Made by a program: the position numbers and the translations under genes
NCBI RefSeq assembly: GCF_047739745.1
Contig: NZ_JBLLVA010000022.1
Span: 31,510-95,509 of the forward strand
Source of the DNA: Pseudaminobacter sp047739745
GTDB taxonomy: Bacteria > Pseudomonadota > Alphaproteobacteria > Rhizobiales > Rhizobiaceae
Direction of reading: 5' to 3'
DNA length: 64,000 nucleotides
Notes under the pieces: generated by a model
The model's database searches: none
What the model saw: the letters and a program-made list of their open reading frames with translations, nothing else
What the model was told of the DNA's origin: nothing
Shown here: in pieces, positions 17,496-26,004 of the stretch
Position numbering within the stretch: position 1 is the stretch's first letter
Layout: each line of letters starts with the position of its first letter

Positions 17496-18977
17496 TCATG
17501 CCTGATCGGTGATCAGCCGGCGCAACAATTCGAGCTCCTGCGCCAGCGTGTTGTCGCCGCCCGAGAGATCCTCGATCTTGCGCACGGCGTGCAGCACCGT
17601 GGTGTGATCCCGACCGCCGAAACGCCGCCCGATCTCCGGCAGCGAGCGCGGCGTCATCACCTTGGCCAGATACATCGCGATCTGGCGCGGCTTGACGATG
17701 GTGCGGGTGCGGCGGTTGGAAAGAAGCTCGGTCTTCGAGACGTTGTAGTGCCGTGCGACGATGCGCTGGATGTCCTCGATACGCACGCGCTTCGGCTCAC
17801 CCGAGCGATAGATATGGCCCAGTATCTCATCGATGCGCTCGATGGTGATCTGCGGCTCGAAGGATTGCCGGAACAGCAGCTGGTTGAAGGCGCCTTCCAG
17901 TTCGCGCCCGCTGCCGGTTACCGTGCGCGCGACGTGGCAAAGGATCTCTTCTCCGATGTTCAGCGTCGGGTCTTCGGCCTTGGCGCTTTCCAGCCGCAGC
18001 TTGAGGATGTCGAGCCGCATTGCGTAGTCCGGAGCCGACATTTCAAGCGCCACGCCGCCGTTCAGGCGCGAGCGCACGCGCGGTTCAAGCGACTCCAGCT
18101 CGGAGGGCGGGCGGTCGGCGGCAACCACGACCTGCTTGGCGCTGTCGAGCAGCATATTGATCAGATGGCAGAATTCGTGCTGGATCGACTTGCCCTGCAG
18201 GAACTGCATGTCGTCGATGATCAGGAGGTCGATGTCGCGAAGCTGCTCTTTCAAGGTCAGCGCATTGTTGTCGCGGATGGCGGTGGCGAAGCGCCACATG
18301 AAATATTCGGCGGTAAGATAAACGACGCGGGATTTCGGGTTCTGTCGCAGCGACTCGGCGGCAATCGCCTGCAGCAGATGCGTTTTGCCGAGGCCGACGG
18401 TGGCGTGAAGGAACAGCGGGTTGAAGCGCGAAGTGGATTCGGCGACCGTGCGCGCCGCTGCCAGCGCCACCCGATTGGAAGGCCCTTCGATGAAGGATTC
18501 GAACGTATAGCGCGCATCAAGCGGCGAGCCGAGTATGCTCTGCCGGAATTCGCCCTCGCCCGAGGCAGCGCCGGTGCGGACCGGAGCCGCGCGCTCCATG
18601 CCGACCGGGGCCGCGGTAGTGCCGTTGGCAAGCACCGAGTGGGTGCTGCGGACAGCCTTGCGGGGAGGCAACTGCTCCGCTTCGTCGGAGGCCGGAGTTA
18701 GACGGGTGGCGGTTCGCACCACGATATCGATCTTCAGGATTTCAGGGTCTTCCTGCTTCCAGAGATCGTTGATGATGTCGAGGTAGTGACTGTTGATCCA
18801 GGAGCGCAGAAACGCCGTCGGTACGGAAATCCGCACCAGGCCCTTTGAGGCCTCCGCCAGCTTCATGCGACCGAACCAGCTCGAATAAACTTCGCCTCCA
18901 AGCCGTGCCTTCAACTGCGCGTTGACCCGGTCGAATGTTTTTTCCGCGCTGCTGGAAGCCGCTTCGGAAGCCGCCAT
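17496..18977 (-). CDS. dnaA: Chromosomal replication initiator DnaA
   Basis: DnaA binds DnaA boxes and melts the origin. From ATG 18977 the product is 493 residues: domain I (FDRVNAQLKARLGGEVYSSWF), a variable linker, the AAA+ domain (Walker A GLGKTHLLQAI, Walker B LLIIDDMQFL) and the C-terminal helix-turn-helix with RRFGGRDHTTVLHAVRKIE. A second in-frame ATG at 19049 gives 517 residues. Both are preceded by GAGGGG at a workable distance (6 and 8 nt), so the start is not settled; domain I starts a normal distance from 18977. No frameshift or truncation is visible. Confidence 0.95.
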   Translation of the reverse strand: MAASEAASSSAEKTFDRVNAQLKARLGGEVYSSWFGRMKLAEASKGLVRISVPTAFLRSWINSHYLDIINDLWKQEDPEILKIDIVVRTATRLTPASDEAEQLPPRKAVRSTHSVLANGTTAAPVGMERAAPVRTGAASGEGEFRQSILGSPLDARYTFESFIEGPSNRVALAAARTVAESTSRFNPLFLHATVGLGKTHLLQAIAAESLRQNPKSRVVYLTAEYFMWRFATAIRDNNALTLKEQLRDIDLLIIDDMQFLQGKSIQHEFCHLINMLLDSAKQVVVAADRPPSELESLEPRVRSRLNGGVALEMSAPDYAMRLDILKLRLESAKAEDPTLNIGEEILCHVARTVTGSGRELEGAFNQLLFRQSFEPQITIERIDEILGHIYRSGEPKRVRIEDIQRIVARHYNVSKTELLSNRRTRTIVKPRQIAMYLAKVMTPRSLPEIGRRFGGRDHTTVLHAVRKIEDLSGGDNTLAQELELLRRLITDQA

Positions 18978-19811
18978 GGTGTTCCCCTCGATCAAATTTC
19001 CTCGGAAAGGAAAGCCGGACTTGGCGTTCCCTTCTATGCCGCTATGCATCGTCGAAACCCCTCGAATTTCCTGCTGCCCGTTCTGTGGCGACGTGCGGAC
19101 ACGCCTCTGCCTCGCCCGGTACAGGCACCCCCGCCGCCATTGTTGGAAACGGTGCATTTCAATGTCACAGCCACGCCCGCCTGGCGTGGCAGCCGCTCTA
19201 TACGCGCGGCAAACAACAAACTCTCCGGCCACGTGACCGGACTGCGCATCTACTTACAAAATAAACTTACCCCGCTTTTTACTCACATCAGAAAGGACAA
19301 ATCATACGCGTCCGCGGAATCGCTCCGCGCTAAAAATCTTACGATTTTCAGGTGGGTACTCGGACCGAGGGCCCGTCCCTTTCGATGAGGAGACACTACA
19401 AAAAACGCTGTGGGCAGGGCAAGGCCGCATCTAACGGTTTTTTAAGCAATCCGGTCGGCGAAATGCTTGACTCGGGGGTTGCGACGACTGCCAAAATTGG
19501 CAAGGCGTTGCGATTCAAACTCTTTTCCCTCCGGTCAAAAATCGGACCGCCGGGAGGAAAATATTTCAAATAATTTGCTTGACATGCGGTTGTTAACCGG
19601 GGCTCGACCGGCGCTTGAACAAGCTGTGGATAAATGTTCGCAACTCGTTGATAAGAAAAGGCGATTCTTGCCGGCGCAAAAACTTGCAACCCCTTATGGC
19701 GCCGCCCGAAGACATAAGTAATTACGCATATGCCGGCAAAGGGTATTTCGCCCCATGCCACACGCTTGGGTAGACGAAGGGAGCGGGCTCACAAGCTATT
19801 GTTCGGCAAAC
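18978..19811. promoter_or_regulatory. Long non-coding region between rpsT and dnaA with a DnaA box
   Basis: About 830 bp have no convincing gene. Visible items are a perfect DnaA box (TGTGGATAA, 19625-19633), a degenerate second one (CGTTGATAA, about 19646-19654), an A+T-rich stretch (about 19557-19580), an almost perfect palindrome around CACGTG (19225-19240) and GANTC sites at 19317, 19469, 19512 and 19663. This is the expected place for dnaA promoters and autoregulation. It is not shown to be the origin, which in Rhizobiales is usually beside hemE. Confidence 0.6.
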
Positions 19812-19812
19812 G

Positions 19813-19840
19813 AAAAAAACCCGGCGGTTAGGCCGGGCTT
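19813..19840 (-). terminator. Rho-independent terminator after rpsT
   Basis: Read on the minus strand, CCCGGC and GCCGGG form a 6-bp stem around a 6-nt loop, followed directly by seven T. It begins 23 nt past the rpsT stop. Confidence 0.85.
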
Positions 19841-19863
19841 CTCGATCCGTGCTGAAGATGGGC

Positions 19864-20130
19864 TCAGGCAGAAAGGGTCTTGAGCCGCTGGGCCAGACGC
19901 GAAACCTTCCGTGAAGCGGTGTTCTTGTGCATCACGCCCTTGTTGGCGGCGCGCATCAGTTCGGGCTGCGCGGCGAGGAATGCGGCTTCGGCTGCGGTCT
20001 TGTCGCCGGCCGTCAGAGCCTCTTCGACCTTCCGGACAAAGGTCCGGACCCGCGAGCGACGGTTCTTGTTGATCGCCGTGCGGCGAGCAATCTTGCGGGT
20101 CGCCTTTTTGGCCGAGGATGTATTGGCCAT
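19864..20130 (-). CDS. rpsT: 30S ribosomal protein S20
   Basis: The 88-residue product MANTSSAKKATRKIARR... has the full length and the lysine/arginine-rich helical character of S20, a primary 16S rRNA binder. It is upstream of dnaA on the same strand, as in many alphaproteobacteria. It has its own sigma-70 promoter and terminator, so it is a single-gene unit. Confidence 0.98.
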   Translation of the reverse strand: MANTSSAKKATRKIARRTAINKNRRSRVRTFVRKVEEALTAGDKTAAEAAFLAAQPELMRAANKGVMHKNTASRKVSRLAQRLKTLSA

Positions 20131-20218
20131 GATGCCTCTCTTTTGTCTCAGAAATACGCCTGAACGTCAGGGCGCAAAAAACAAGCGGGCAGCCGCAAGG
20201 CCGCCCCGGTTGATGCGG

Positions 20219-20247
20219 CTTATAGTGTAGCTTTCCCGCACAGTCAA
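20219..20247 (-). promoter_or_regulatory. Sigma-70 promoter of rpsT
   Basis: On the minus strand TTGACT (20247-20242) is followed by exactly 17 nt and TATAAG (20224-20219). Both hexamers match the consensus at five of six bases. The transcript would start near 20212, giving a leader of about 80 nt before the rpsT ATG. Confidence 0.8.
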
Positions 20248-20289
20248 CGCCGTTTTGACCCGGACTTTTGCATGGCACACCGCCGCGGC

Positions 20290-21063
20290 TCAGCGGTTCG
20301 CAAAGCTTGCCGTGCGCTTTTCGGCGAATGCCGCCATGCCTTCCTTCTGGTCTTCCAGCGCGAACATGGAATGGAACAGCCGGCGCTCGAAGCGCAGCCC
20401 CTCCGACAGCGTCGTCTCATAGGCGCGGTTGACGGCCTCCTTGGCCATCATCACCGCCGGCAGCGAGAATTCGGCGATCTTTTCGGCTGTCTTCAGCGCT
20501 TCGTCCAACAGGTCGACAGTTGGCACGACGCGCGAGACGAGGCCTGAGCGCTCCGCCTCGGTGGCGTCCATCATGCGGCCGGTCAGGCACATGTCCATCG
20601 CCTTCGCTTTGCCGACGAAACGCGTCAGGCGCTGCGAGCCGCCCATGCCGGGCATGACGCCGAGCGTGATTTCGGGCTGGCCGAATTTCGCGGTTTCTCC
20701 GGCGATAATGAAGTCGCACATCATCGCCAGTTCGCAGCCGCCGCCCAGCGCATAGCCGGACACCGCCGCGATGACGGGTTTGCGGATTCGCGTGAACGCT
20801 TCCCAACCGACGAAAAAATCCTCCAGATAGGCTTCGACGAAGCTTTTCGATTGCATTTCCTTGATGTCGGCGCCGGCGGCAAAGGCCTTTTCCGAACCGG
20901 TAAGCACGATGGCGCCTATTTTCGGGTCGGCCTCGTATGCATGGCATGCGGCAAGCAGTTCGGTCAGAACCGTGGTGTTCAGCGCATTCAGCGCCTTCGG
21001 CCGGTTCAGCGTGACGAGACCCACCTTGCCGCGAGTCTCGACGATGATCGTTTCATAGGCCAT
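20290..21063 (-). CDS. Enoyl-CoA hydratase
   Basis: A 257-residue crotonase-fold protein that hydrates enoyl-CoA in beta-oxidation. It has the oxyanion-hole segment AFAAGADIKEM, the two conserved glutamate regions GGGCELAMMCDF and FGQPEITLGVMPG, and the C-terminal FxEKRTASF helix. A longer ORF to 21195 is open, but the homologous N-terminus MAYETIIVETRGKVG starts at 21063, which has AGGAGG just upstream. Its precise chain-length preference is not predictable. It is downstream of mutM on the same strand. Confidence 0.93.
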   Translation of the reverse strand: MAYETIIVETRGKVGLVTLNRPKALNALNTTVLTELLAACHAYEADPKIGAIVLTGSEKAFAAGADIKEMQSKSFVEAYLEDFFVGWEAFTRIRKPVIAAVSGYALGGGCELAMMCDFIIAGETAKFGQPEITLGVMPGMGGSQRLTRFVGKAKAMDMCLTGRMMDATEAERSGLVSRVVPTVDLLDEALKTAEKIAEFSLPAVMMAKEAVNRAYETTLSEGLRFERRLFHSMFALEDQKEGMAAFAEKRTASFANR

Positions 21064-21107
21064 CGGGCATCCTCCTGGTTTGCGTCGCGCCGCCGCAACA
21101 CGATTAC

Positions 21108-21998
21108 TTAACGCTGGCACTCTGGGCAATAGAACGTCGAGCGGCCGCTCTGCACGATGCGGGCGATATGGCCGCCGCAGCCCGCTTTGGGACATGGCAT
21201 TCCCTCACGGTCGTAAACGGAGAAGGAGTGCTGGAAATAGCCGAGCGATCCGTCGGTCTGGACATAATCGCGCAATGACGATCCTCCCGCCTGAATCGCG
21301 TCGGCGATCACCGAGCGCACGGCGTTGGCCAGCCGGTCGCAAGCTTCAGCGGCCTTCCTGCCGCCCGCAGCGATGGAACCGGCGGATCGCAACGGCGACA
21401 GGCCTGCCCGCCACAGGGCCTCCGAAACATAGATGTTGCCAAGGCCCGCAATCAGCCGCTGGTCGAGGAGAGCGGCCTTCAGCGGCGCCTTCCGGTCGCG
21501 GAACAGGCGGCTCAGAAGCTCGCCGTCGAGCCTGTTGCCGGTCGGCTCGACCCCGAGACCGGCCAGCATCGGGTGATCGTCGGCATTGGCTTCCGCAAAG
21601 AGCATGAAGCCGAAGCGCCTCGGGTCGTTGAAGACGATGCGCGCGGCCTCTTCCTGCGGCGAGGCGACGTGAAAGACCACATGATCGTGAGCCGCCGCCT
21701 TCGAGCGATCGTGATGGAAGACGCCGGGAGCCTCGACATCTCCTTCGCGCTCCACCCGGAACGATCCCGACATGCCGAGATGGCAGATCAGCACCGGCCC
21801 GTCTTCGATGTGAGCGGTCAGATATTTCGCCCGACGCCCGAGCGAAATCACCCGGCGTCCGGCAAGCCTTTCGGCGAAGCGATCCGGAAAGGGGAAGCGC
21901 AGGTCCGGCCGCCTGGTCTCGACAGCGACGATCCGCGCGCCTTCCAGGACAGGTTGCAGGCCGCGCCGCACGGTTTCGACTTCGGGAAGCTCAGGCAT
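21108..21998 (-). CDS. mutM: Formamidopyrimidine-DNA glycosylase
   Basis: MutM (Fpg) removes 8-oxoguanine and formamidopyrimidines. The 296-residue product starts MPELPEVETVRRGL, giving the catalytic Pro and Glu right after the Met. The lysine in GRRAKYL and the C-terminal four-cysteine zinc finger (CPKAGCG ... FYCPEC) are intact. Its first 8 nt overlap the end of deoB. Confidence 0.97.
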   Translation of the reverse strand: MPELPEVETVRRGLQPVLEGARIVAVETRRPDLRFPFPDRFAERLAGRRVISLGRRAKYLTAHIEDGPVLICHLGMSGSFRVEREGDVEAPGVFHHDRSKAAAHDHVVFHVASPQEEAARIVFNDPRRFGFMLFAEANADDHPMLAGLGVEPTGNRLDGELLSRLFRDRKAPLKAALLDQRLIAGLGNIYVSEALWRAGLSPLRSAGSIAAGGRKAAEACDRLANAVRSVIADAIQAGGSSLRDYVQTDGSLGYFQHSFSVYDREGMPCPKAGCGGHIARIVQSGRSTFYCPECQR

Positions 21999-23232
21999 TG
22001 TGTCTGATCCCCGCGTGGAACGAGGTTCCGTGGGAGCCGGACGCCAGTCCGAGGTGCTCGGCCACGGTCTCACCGATATCGGCAAATGTCTTTCGCAAGC
22101 CGACGCTGCCGCCAGGCAGTCCGGGCGCGATGCCGAAGATCGGCACCCGCTCGCGCGTGTGCTCGGTGCCGTGCCAGGATGGGTCGCAGCCATGGTCGGC
22201 CGTGAGCAGCAGCAGGTCGCCGGGCTTCAGGCGCGATATCGCCTCCGGCAGCCGCCGGTCGAAGGCTTCGAGTGCCGCTGCATAGCCGGCAATGTCGCGG
22301 CGGTGCCCGAACAGCGTATCGAAATCGACGAAATTTGCGAACACCAGATCGCCGTCGCCGGCCTCGTCCATCGCGGTAAGCGTGGCATCGAACAGCGCCA
22401 TATTGCCGGCCGCCTTGCGCACCTCTGTGACGCCCTGATGCGCGAAGATGTCGCCAATCTTGCCCATGCCGACGACCTTGCTGCCCCGCGCCTTCAAGCG
22501 GTCGAGCAGCGTTGGCTCTGGCGGCGCGACGGCGAAATCGCGTCGGTTCGCCGTTCGCTCGAAATCGGCCGGCGTCTCGCCGACAAAGGGGCGGGCGATC
22601 ACACGCCCGATATTCAGCGGATCGACAAGCCGCCGCACGGCCAGGCAAAGATCGTAGAGACGCTCCAGCCCGAAATGCGTCTCGTGTGCGGCGATCTGCA
22701 GGACCGAATCCGCCGAGGTGTAGCAGATGGGCTTACCGGTGCGGATATGTTCCAGGCCAAGTTCCTCGATGATCTGCGTGCCGGAGGCGTGCCTGTTGCC
22801 GAGGATGCCGGGAAGCTTCGCTTGGCCGATGATCGCGGAGACCAGATCGGCGGGAAAGGTGGGCTCGGTGTCCGGGAAATAGCCCCAGTCGAAAGTTACC
22901 GGCACGGCGGCGATCTCCCAATGGCCGGAGGGAGTATCCTTGCCGCTCGATACTTCATCGGCCGCGCCGTGAAACGAAAAGGGTCGAAGCTCGGCGTCAG
23001 CCCCTTGCGATGAAAATCCGGTTGCGATCTTGGCCGCATGGCCGAGACCGAGCGACAGCATGATCGGCACATGCAGCGGTCCTCGACGCAGGCCGTCGCT
23101 ATCGGCGCCGCCGTGCGCGCAAGCCTCGACAATATGGGCAAAGGTATTTGCGCCGGTATCGCCAAAGCGCGCCGCATCGGCAGCGCCGCCGATGCCGAAG
23201 GAATCAAGTACAAACAGGAATGCGCGCGCCAT
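21991..23232 (-). CDS. deoB: Phosphopentomutase
   Basis: DeoB interconverts ribose- or deoxyribose-1-phosphate and the 5-phosphates in nucleoside salvage. The 413-residue product has the alkaline-phosphatase-superfamily metal motifs VLDSFGIGG at the N-terminus and LTADHGCDPSW near residue 330, and the GTxMPAGH-like KDTPSGHWE. Length is normal. It follows two tadE-like genes by 82 nt and overlaps mutM by 8 nt. Confidence 0.96.
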   Translation of the reverse strand: MARAFLFVLDSFGIGGAADAARFGDTGANTFAHIVEACAHGGADSDGLRRGPLHVPIMLSLGLGHAAKIATGFSSQGADAELRPFSFHGAADEVSSGKDTPSGHWEIAAVPVTFDWGYFPDTEPTFPADLVSAIIGQAKLPGILGNRHASGTQIIEELGLEHIRTGKPICYTSADSVLQIAAHETHFGLERLYDLCLAVRRLVDPLNIGRVIARPFVGETPADFERTANRRDFAVAPPEPTLLDRLKARGSKVVGMGKIGDIFAHQGVTEVRKAAGNMALFDATLTAMDEAGDGDLVFANFVDFDTLFGHRRDIAGYAAALEAFDRRLPEAISRLKPGDLLLLTADHGCDPSWHGTEHTRERVPIFGIAPGLPGGSVGLRKTFADIGETVAEHLGLASGSHGTSFHAGIRHNA

Positions 23233-23314
23233 CTGGATTTTCGGGCCTATAGTTGCCGGCTGGCCCAGAGATAAGGTTCGGCGCCGCCATTGGCAATTCG
23301 CAATGCGCCGGCAA

Positions 23315-23908
23315 TCAGCAGTTGTCGCAGGTCACCTGCGGGCTCATACGCGGCCTGAGATAGTAGGTTTCGCTCATGTCCAGCCCATCGAAGGCCGCTG
23401 CCAGGCCGAGCGCCGGCTTGGCCTCGGCCGACCAGGTGATGACCGGCTTGTAGTTGAGCTTGCTCTCGACCCGCACCAGAAACGTGCCGGGGATCATCAG
23501 CGCGTCGGGAATGGTGGCAACCGTATCCTTGACGTAGGGACGGGTCACCGCATCCATCTTGCGCGACCATCTGATCAGAACCTCCGAATCCGGCTCGGGC
23601 GTGACTTCTATTCCGGTGACAATGATCTCCGGCTTCGATCTTTGATAGGGCTGCAGGATCGATTCGCTGACCTTCATGACCGCCTGGAGCTCGGTGGTGT
23701 TCGTCGTCGGATTCTGCGTTACGAGATCGGCCACCATGCTGCCGACGCGCGCCACCTTCTTGTTGGCTTCGATGCCCTGCGACAGTTCCATGGTTACGAA
23801 ATACATGGCCAGCAGCAACGGCGCGACGAGAGCGAATTCCACCGCGGCGGTGCCGCGTCGGTCGGCCCTGAGGCCGGCGATCTTGCGCCACAATCCAGAC
23901 ATTCTCAT
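23315..23908 (-). CDS. TadE-like minor pilin/pilus assembly protein
   Basis: The 197-residue product opens with a cytoplasmic basic stretch and RRGTAAVEFALVAPLLLAMYF, the TadE/TadG type prepilin-like segment with the conserved Glu after the cleavage-type Gly; the rest is periplasmic, with a CxxC at the very end. ATG 23908 has GCGGGGG upstream. ATG 23941, overlapping the previous stop, is the alternative and adds 11 residues. It is likely a pseudopilin of the Tad machine encoded nearby. Confidence 0.85.
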   Translation of the reverse strand: MRMSGLWRKIAGLRADRRGTAAVEFALVAPLLLAMYFVTMELSQGIEANKKVARVGSMVADLVTQNPTTNTTELQAVMKVSESILQPYQRSKPEIIVTGIEVTPEPDSEVLIRWSRKMDAVTRPYVKDTVATIPDALMIPGTFLVRVESKLNYKPVITWSAEAKPALGLAAAFDGLDMSETYYLRPRMSPQVTCDNC

Positions 23909-23940
23909 ATGCGCCCCCGCAAGAATTTCATGTCTTGGCA

Positions 23941-24540
23941 TCAATCGTTGAACGGCTCGTTCTGCCAGACGGCGGCCGCGAAATGCAGCGTCTTGCCGCC
24001 CGCCAGATTGGACATGGAGGCGCGCATGAAATCGGTCATGACCGGCCATTCATAGAAGACCCGCAGCATGTTCCTGGACTGCGCCAGACCCGGATCGACC
24101 GAAAAGCCCTGAGGGTCGGGCAGCCCACCCTTCGTCAACGCGATCTGCTCGTCGTAGATCTGGAACCCGTCCTTGGCCATTTCGGCGAAACTGTCATAGT
24201 GGCGAAGATCGACCTTGAGGCCGGGACAACCCTTGGCCACCATGATCTCGAGATGGCCACAGACCATCTGCTTCAGTTTGTCTTGGGTCAGTTCCGCGCT
24301 TGGCCGGATTTGTCCCGTGCGAAACTGGCGCGCGACGTCTTGCGCGGCGTTCGTCAGAACCTGCTGGCCTGCAAAGGAGACACAGCTTTCAAGGATCGCA
24401 AAGACCAGAAGCGAGAATGGAATGGCGAGCATGGCGAATTCGATCGCCGTGGTGCCGCTGCGGTCGCGGTAAAAGCGGCCGAAGAAGCCGCGCTTTCTGC
24501 CAGCCTCGCCAGTCGTCTTGTCCTCGATGCTCTTTCCCAT
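23941..24540 (-). CDS. TadE-like minor pilin/pilus assembly protein
   Basis: A 199-residue paralogue of the next gene, with RSGTTAIEFAMLAIPFSLLVFAI (given here in parts: RSGTTAIEFAM then a hydrophobic helix) about residues 28-50. It continues with a periplasmic domain containing two cysteines (VCGHLE, KGCPG). TadE-family proteins are membrane-anchored minor pilins of Tad pili. The two genes are nearly overlapping and precede deoB; they point away from the main cpa operon. Confidence 0.86.
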   Translation of the reverse strand: MGKSIEDKTTGEAGRKRGFFGRFYRDRSGTTAIEFAMLAIPFSLLVFAILESCVSFAGQQVLTNAAQDVARQFRTGQIRPSAELTQDKLKQMVCGHLEIMVAKGCPGLKVDLRHYDSFAEMAKDGFQIYDEQIALTKGGLPDPQGFSVDPGLAQSRNMLRVFYEWPVMTDFMRASMSNLAGGKTLHFAAAVWQNEPFND

Positions 24541-24693
24541 GGCCCGGGCCCGCCGACCTTTGTTGTCCGATGCGGATTTAGCTCAAATCCCTTGAGGTCC
24601 CGTGTGGATGATCGCTAAATTTGAAAGGGAATGTTTTACCGGGCGACAATATTGCCGGCGGCCTGATCGGAATAGGACGTGGTCGGATAAGTC

Positions 24694-25128
24694 TTAGTTG
24701 CCAGCGTTCATTTCGGCTTCGGACGTCCGCTCCGCCTCGCTCTTGTAGGAGCTTTCGCAATAAGGTGTGCAGGACAGCGTCTGCACATTCGCGCGACGAT
24801 AAATCCGCACCGACGATGCGGCGTGGCGGCCGACCGTAATCTGCTCGTCGATGATAGGGCTGCCATCCCCATCCAGAACGACAAGGTTGGTCACGCCGAA
24901 GCCCTTACCGGTGAGCACGATCGTGGTGGCGTCCTGGACCGATGCATCGGCGATTGCCGGATTGCCGACCACGATCGTGTCGGCCGGGCGGGTGAGCTTG
25001 ACGATCTTGGCCTGGTTCATCACCACTTCGATGCCGGCGCCGGCCTCAGCCTGCATCGAAAGCCCGAAGACGGCAATGAATGTTGCGGCTGCGCAAGTAA
25101 TTCCACGAGATGCTTTCAGCCTGGCCAT
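24694..25128 (-). CDS. Free-standing secretin N-terminal-like (pilus assembly N) protein
   Basis: The 144-residue product has a signal peptide (ITCAAATFIAVFGLSMQAEA) and one domain like the N-terminal part of CpaC: VVMNQAKIVKLTRPADTIVVGNPAIADASV here resembles LNKSIVIDLPADAYDILVANPAVADAV of the window's own CpaC (shown in parts: both have PAD-x4-V-x-NPA-x-ADA). It ends with a short Cys-containing, charged tail. ATG 25128 has GGAG 6 nt upstream. It is divergent from cpaA. It may act in the periplasm beside the secretin; no enzyme function is suggested. Confidence 0.82.
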   Translation of the reverse strand: MARLKASRGITCAAATFIAVFGLSMQAEAGAGIEVVMNQAKIVKLTRPADTIVVGNPAIADASVQDATTIVLTGKGFGVTNLVVLDGDGSPIIDEQITVGRHAASSVRIYRRANVQTLSCTPYCESSYKSEAERTSEAEMNAGN

Positions 25129-25304
25129 GCGGCGCTCCGGTCGCTTGAGTATTGAACCGAAAATGAACGAGATTGGTGAAGCAAGCGTTAAGTCGCATTT
25201 TTCCGACACCATGCCATTTTTGTTTCGCATGCATTCCGGGTCATCAATCCTTAATGGGATGGGTGCAGACTGGCGGCCGTTTCAGTCCTAGCGGTGTGGG
25301 CGTC

Positions 25305-25826
25305 ATGCTTGTCGCGTCGATCTTCGTCGTCTTTCCATTCTGCATGCTCTTTGCCGCGATTTCCGATATGCTTTCCATGACGATCGCCAACCGGGTGTCG
25401 CTGCTTCTGGTTGCCGTGTTCGCGGTTGTCGCCCCGCTGACCGGCATGGAGTGGTCGGTCTACGGATTGCATTTCGCGGCAGGCGGCATCGTCCTTGCTG
25501 CCACCTTCGCTTTGTTCGCCATGGGCGGCATGGGCGGCGGCGATGCGAAGCTTCTCGCAGCATCCGCGCTGTGGATGGGACTGAACGTCCAGTTGGTGGA
25601 ATATCTCGTTTTCTCGGCCTTCCTCGGTGGTGTGCTGACCCTGGCCATACTGAGCTACCGCAATTCCGCCATATCGGTGTTCACCAGCCGGAACATGTTC
25701 ATGCGCAACTTTTCCGAGAGCGCGGGTGGCATACCCTACGGCATTGCGCTCGGCATCGGCGGCCTGATCGTCTATCCCAAATCGCCCCTCATGGTCTGGG
25801 CCCTGACGCAACTGGCGGCTCAATAA
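25305..25826 (+). CDS. cpaA: Tad-type prepilin peptidase
   Basis: A 173-residue polytopic membrane aspartyl protease (A24A family, CpaA/TadV) that cleaves Flp-type prepilins. It has the two catalytic aspartates in AAISDMLSMTIAN (about residue 20) and MGGGDAKLLA (about residue 85), and five to six hydrophobic segments. ATG 25305 is preferred; upstream in-frame codons to 25173 are open, so an N-terminal extension cannot be excluded. It starts the cpa cluster, with a 178-nt A+T-rich gap before cpaB. Confidence 0.93.
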   Translation: MLVASIFVVFPFCMLFAAISDMLSMTIANRVSLLLVAVFAVVAPLTGMEWSVYGLHFAAGGIVLAATFALFAMGGMGGGDAKLLAASALWMGLNVQLVEYLVFSAFLGGVLTLAILSYRNSAISVFTSRNMFMRNFSESAGGIPYGIALGIGGLIVYPKSPLMVWALTQLAAQ

Positions 25827-26004
25827 CTTGCCTCGAACCGCTTGCGATCGCTTGCCGAAGGCGAGCGTCGATCCCGCATGTCTGCACGCCGGCGCGCTTG
25901 TAAACTTTAAATTAATCACGATCGTAAGGCATGTATTAACCTTAATTTGACGATTTGCATTGCAGTGTCCGCCGTGGGTTCGAGGGTTAGCAAGGGCGGG
26001 CGAG
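25827..26004 (+). promoter_or_regulatory. A+T-rich cpaA-cpaB gap with TTAA half-sites
   Basis: The 178-nt gap contains an unusually A+T-rich part (about 25899-25950) with TTAA at 25907, 25912, 25936 and 25942; the one at 25936 reads TTAACC. No pair has the TTAA-N7-TTAA spacing of a full CtrA site. A promoter for cpaB-tadC is likely here, since cpaB is not tightly linked to cpaA. Confidence 0.4.

Noticed and set aside
19396..19761. 121-codon open frame in the dnaA-rpsT gap
   Set aside because: No ribosome binding site and no family resemblance; it covers the DnaA box and the A+T-rich patch, so it is probably non-coding.
18978..19811. Origin of replication
   Set aside because: Only one perfect DnaA box is seen, and Rhizobiales origins are usually by hemE; not enough to call an origin.
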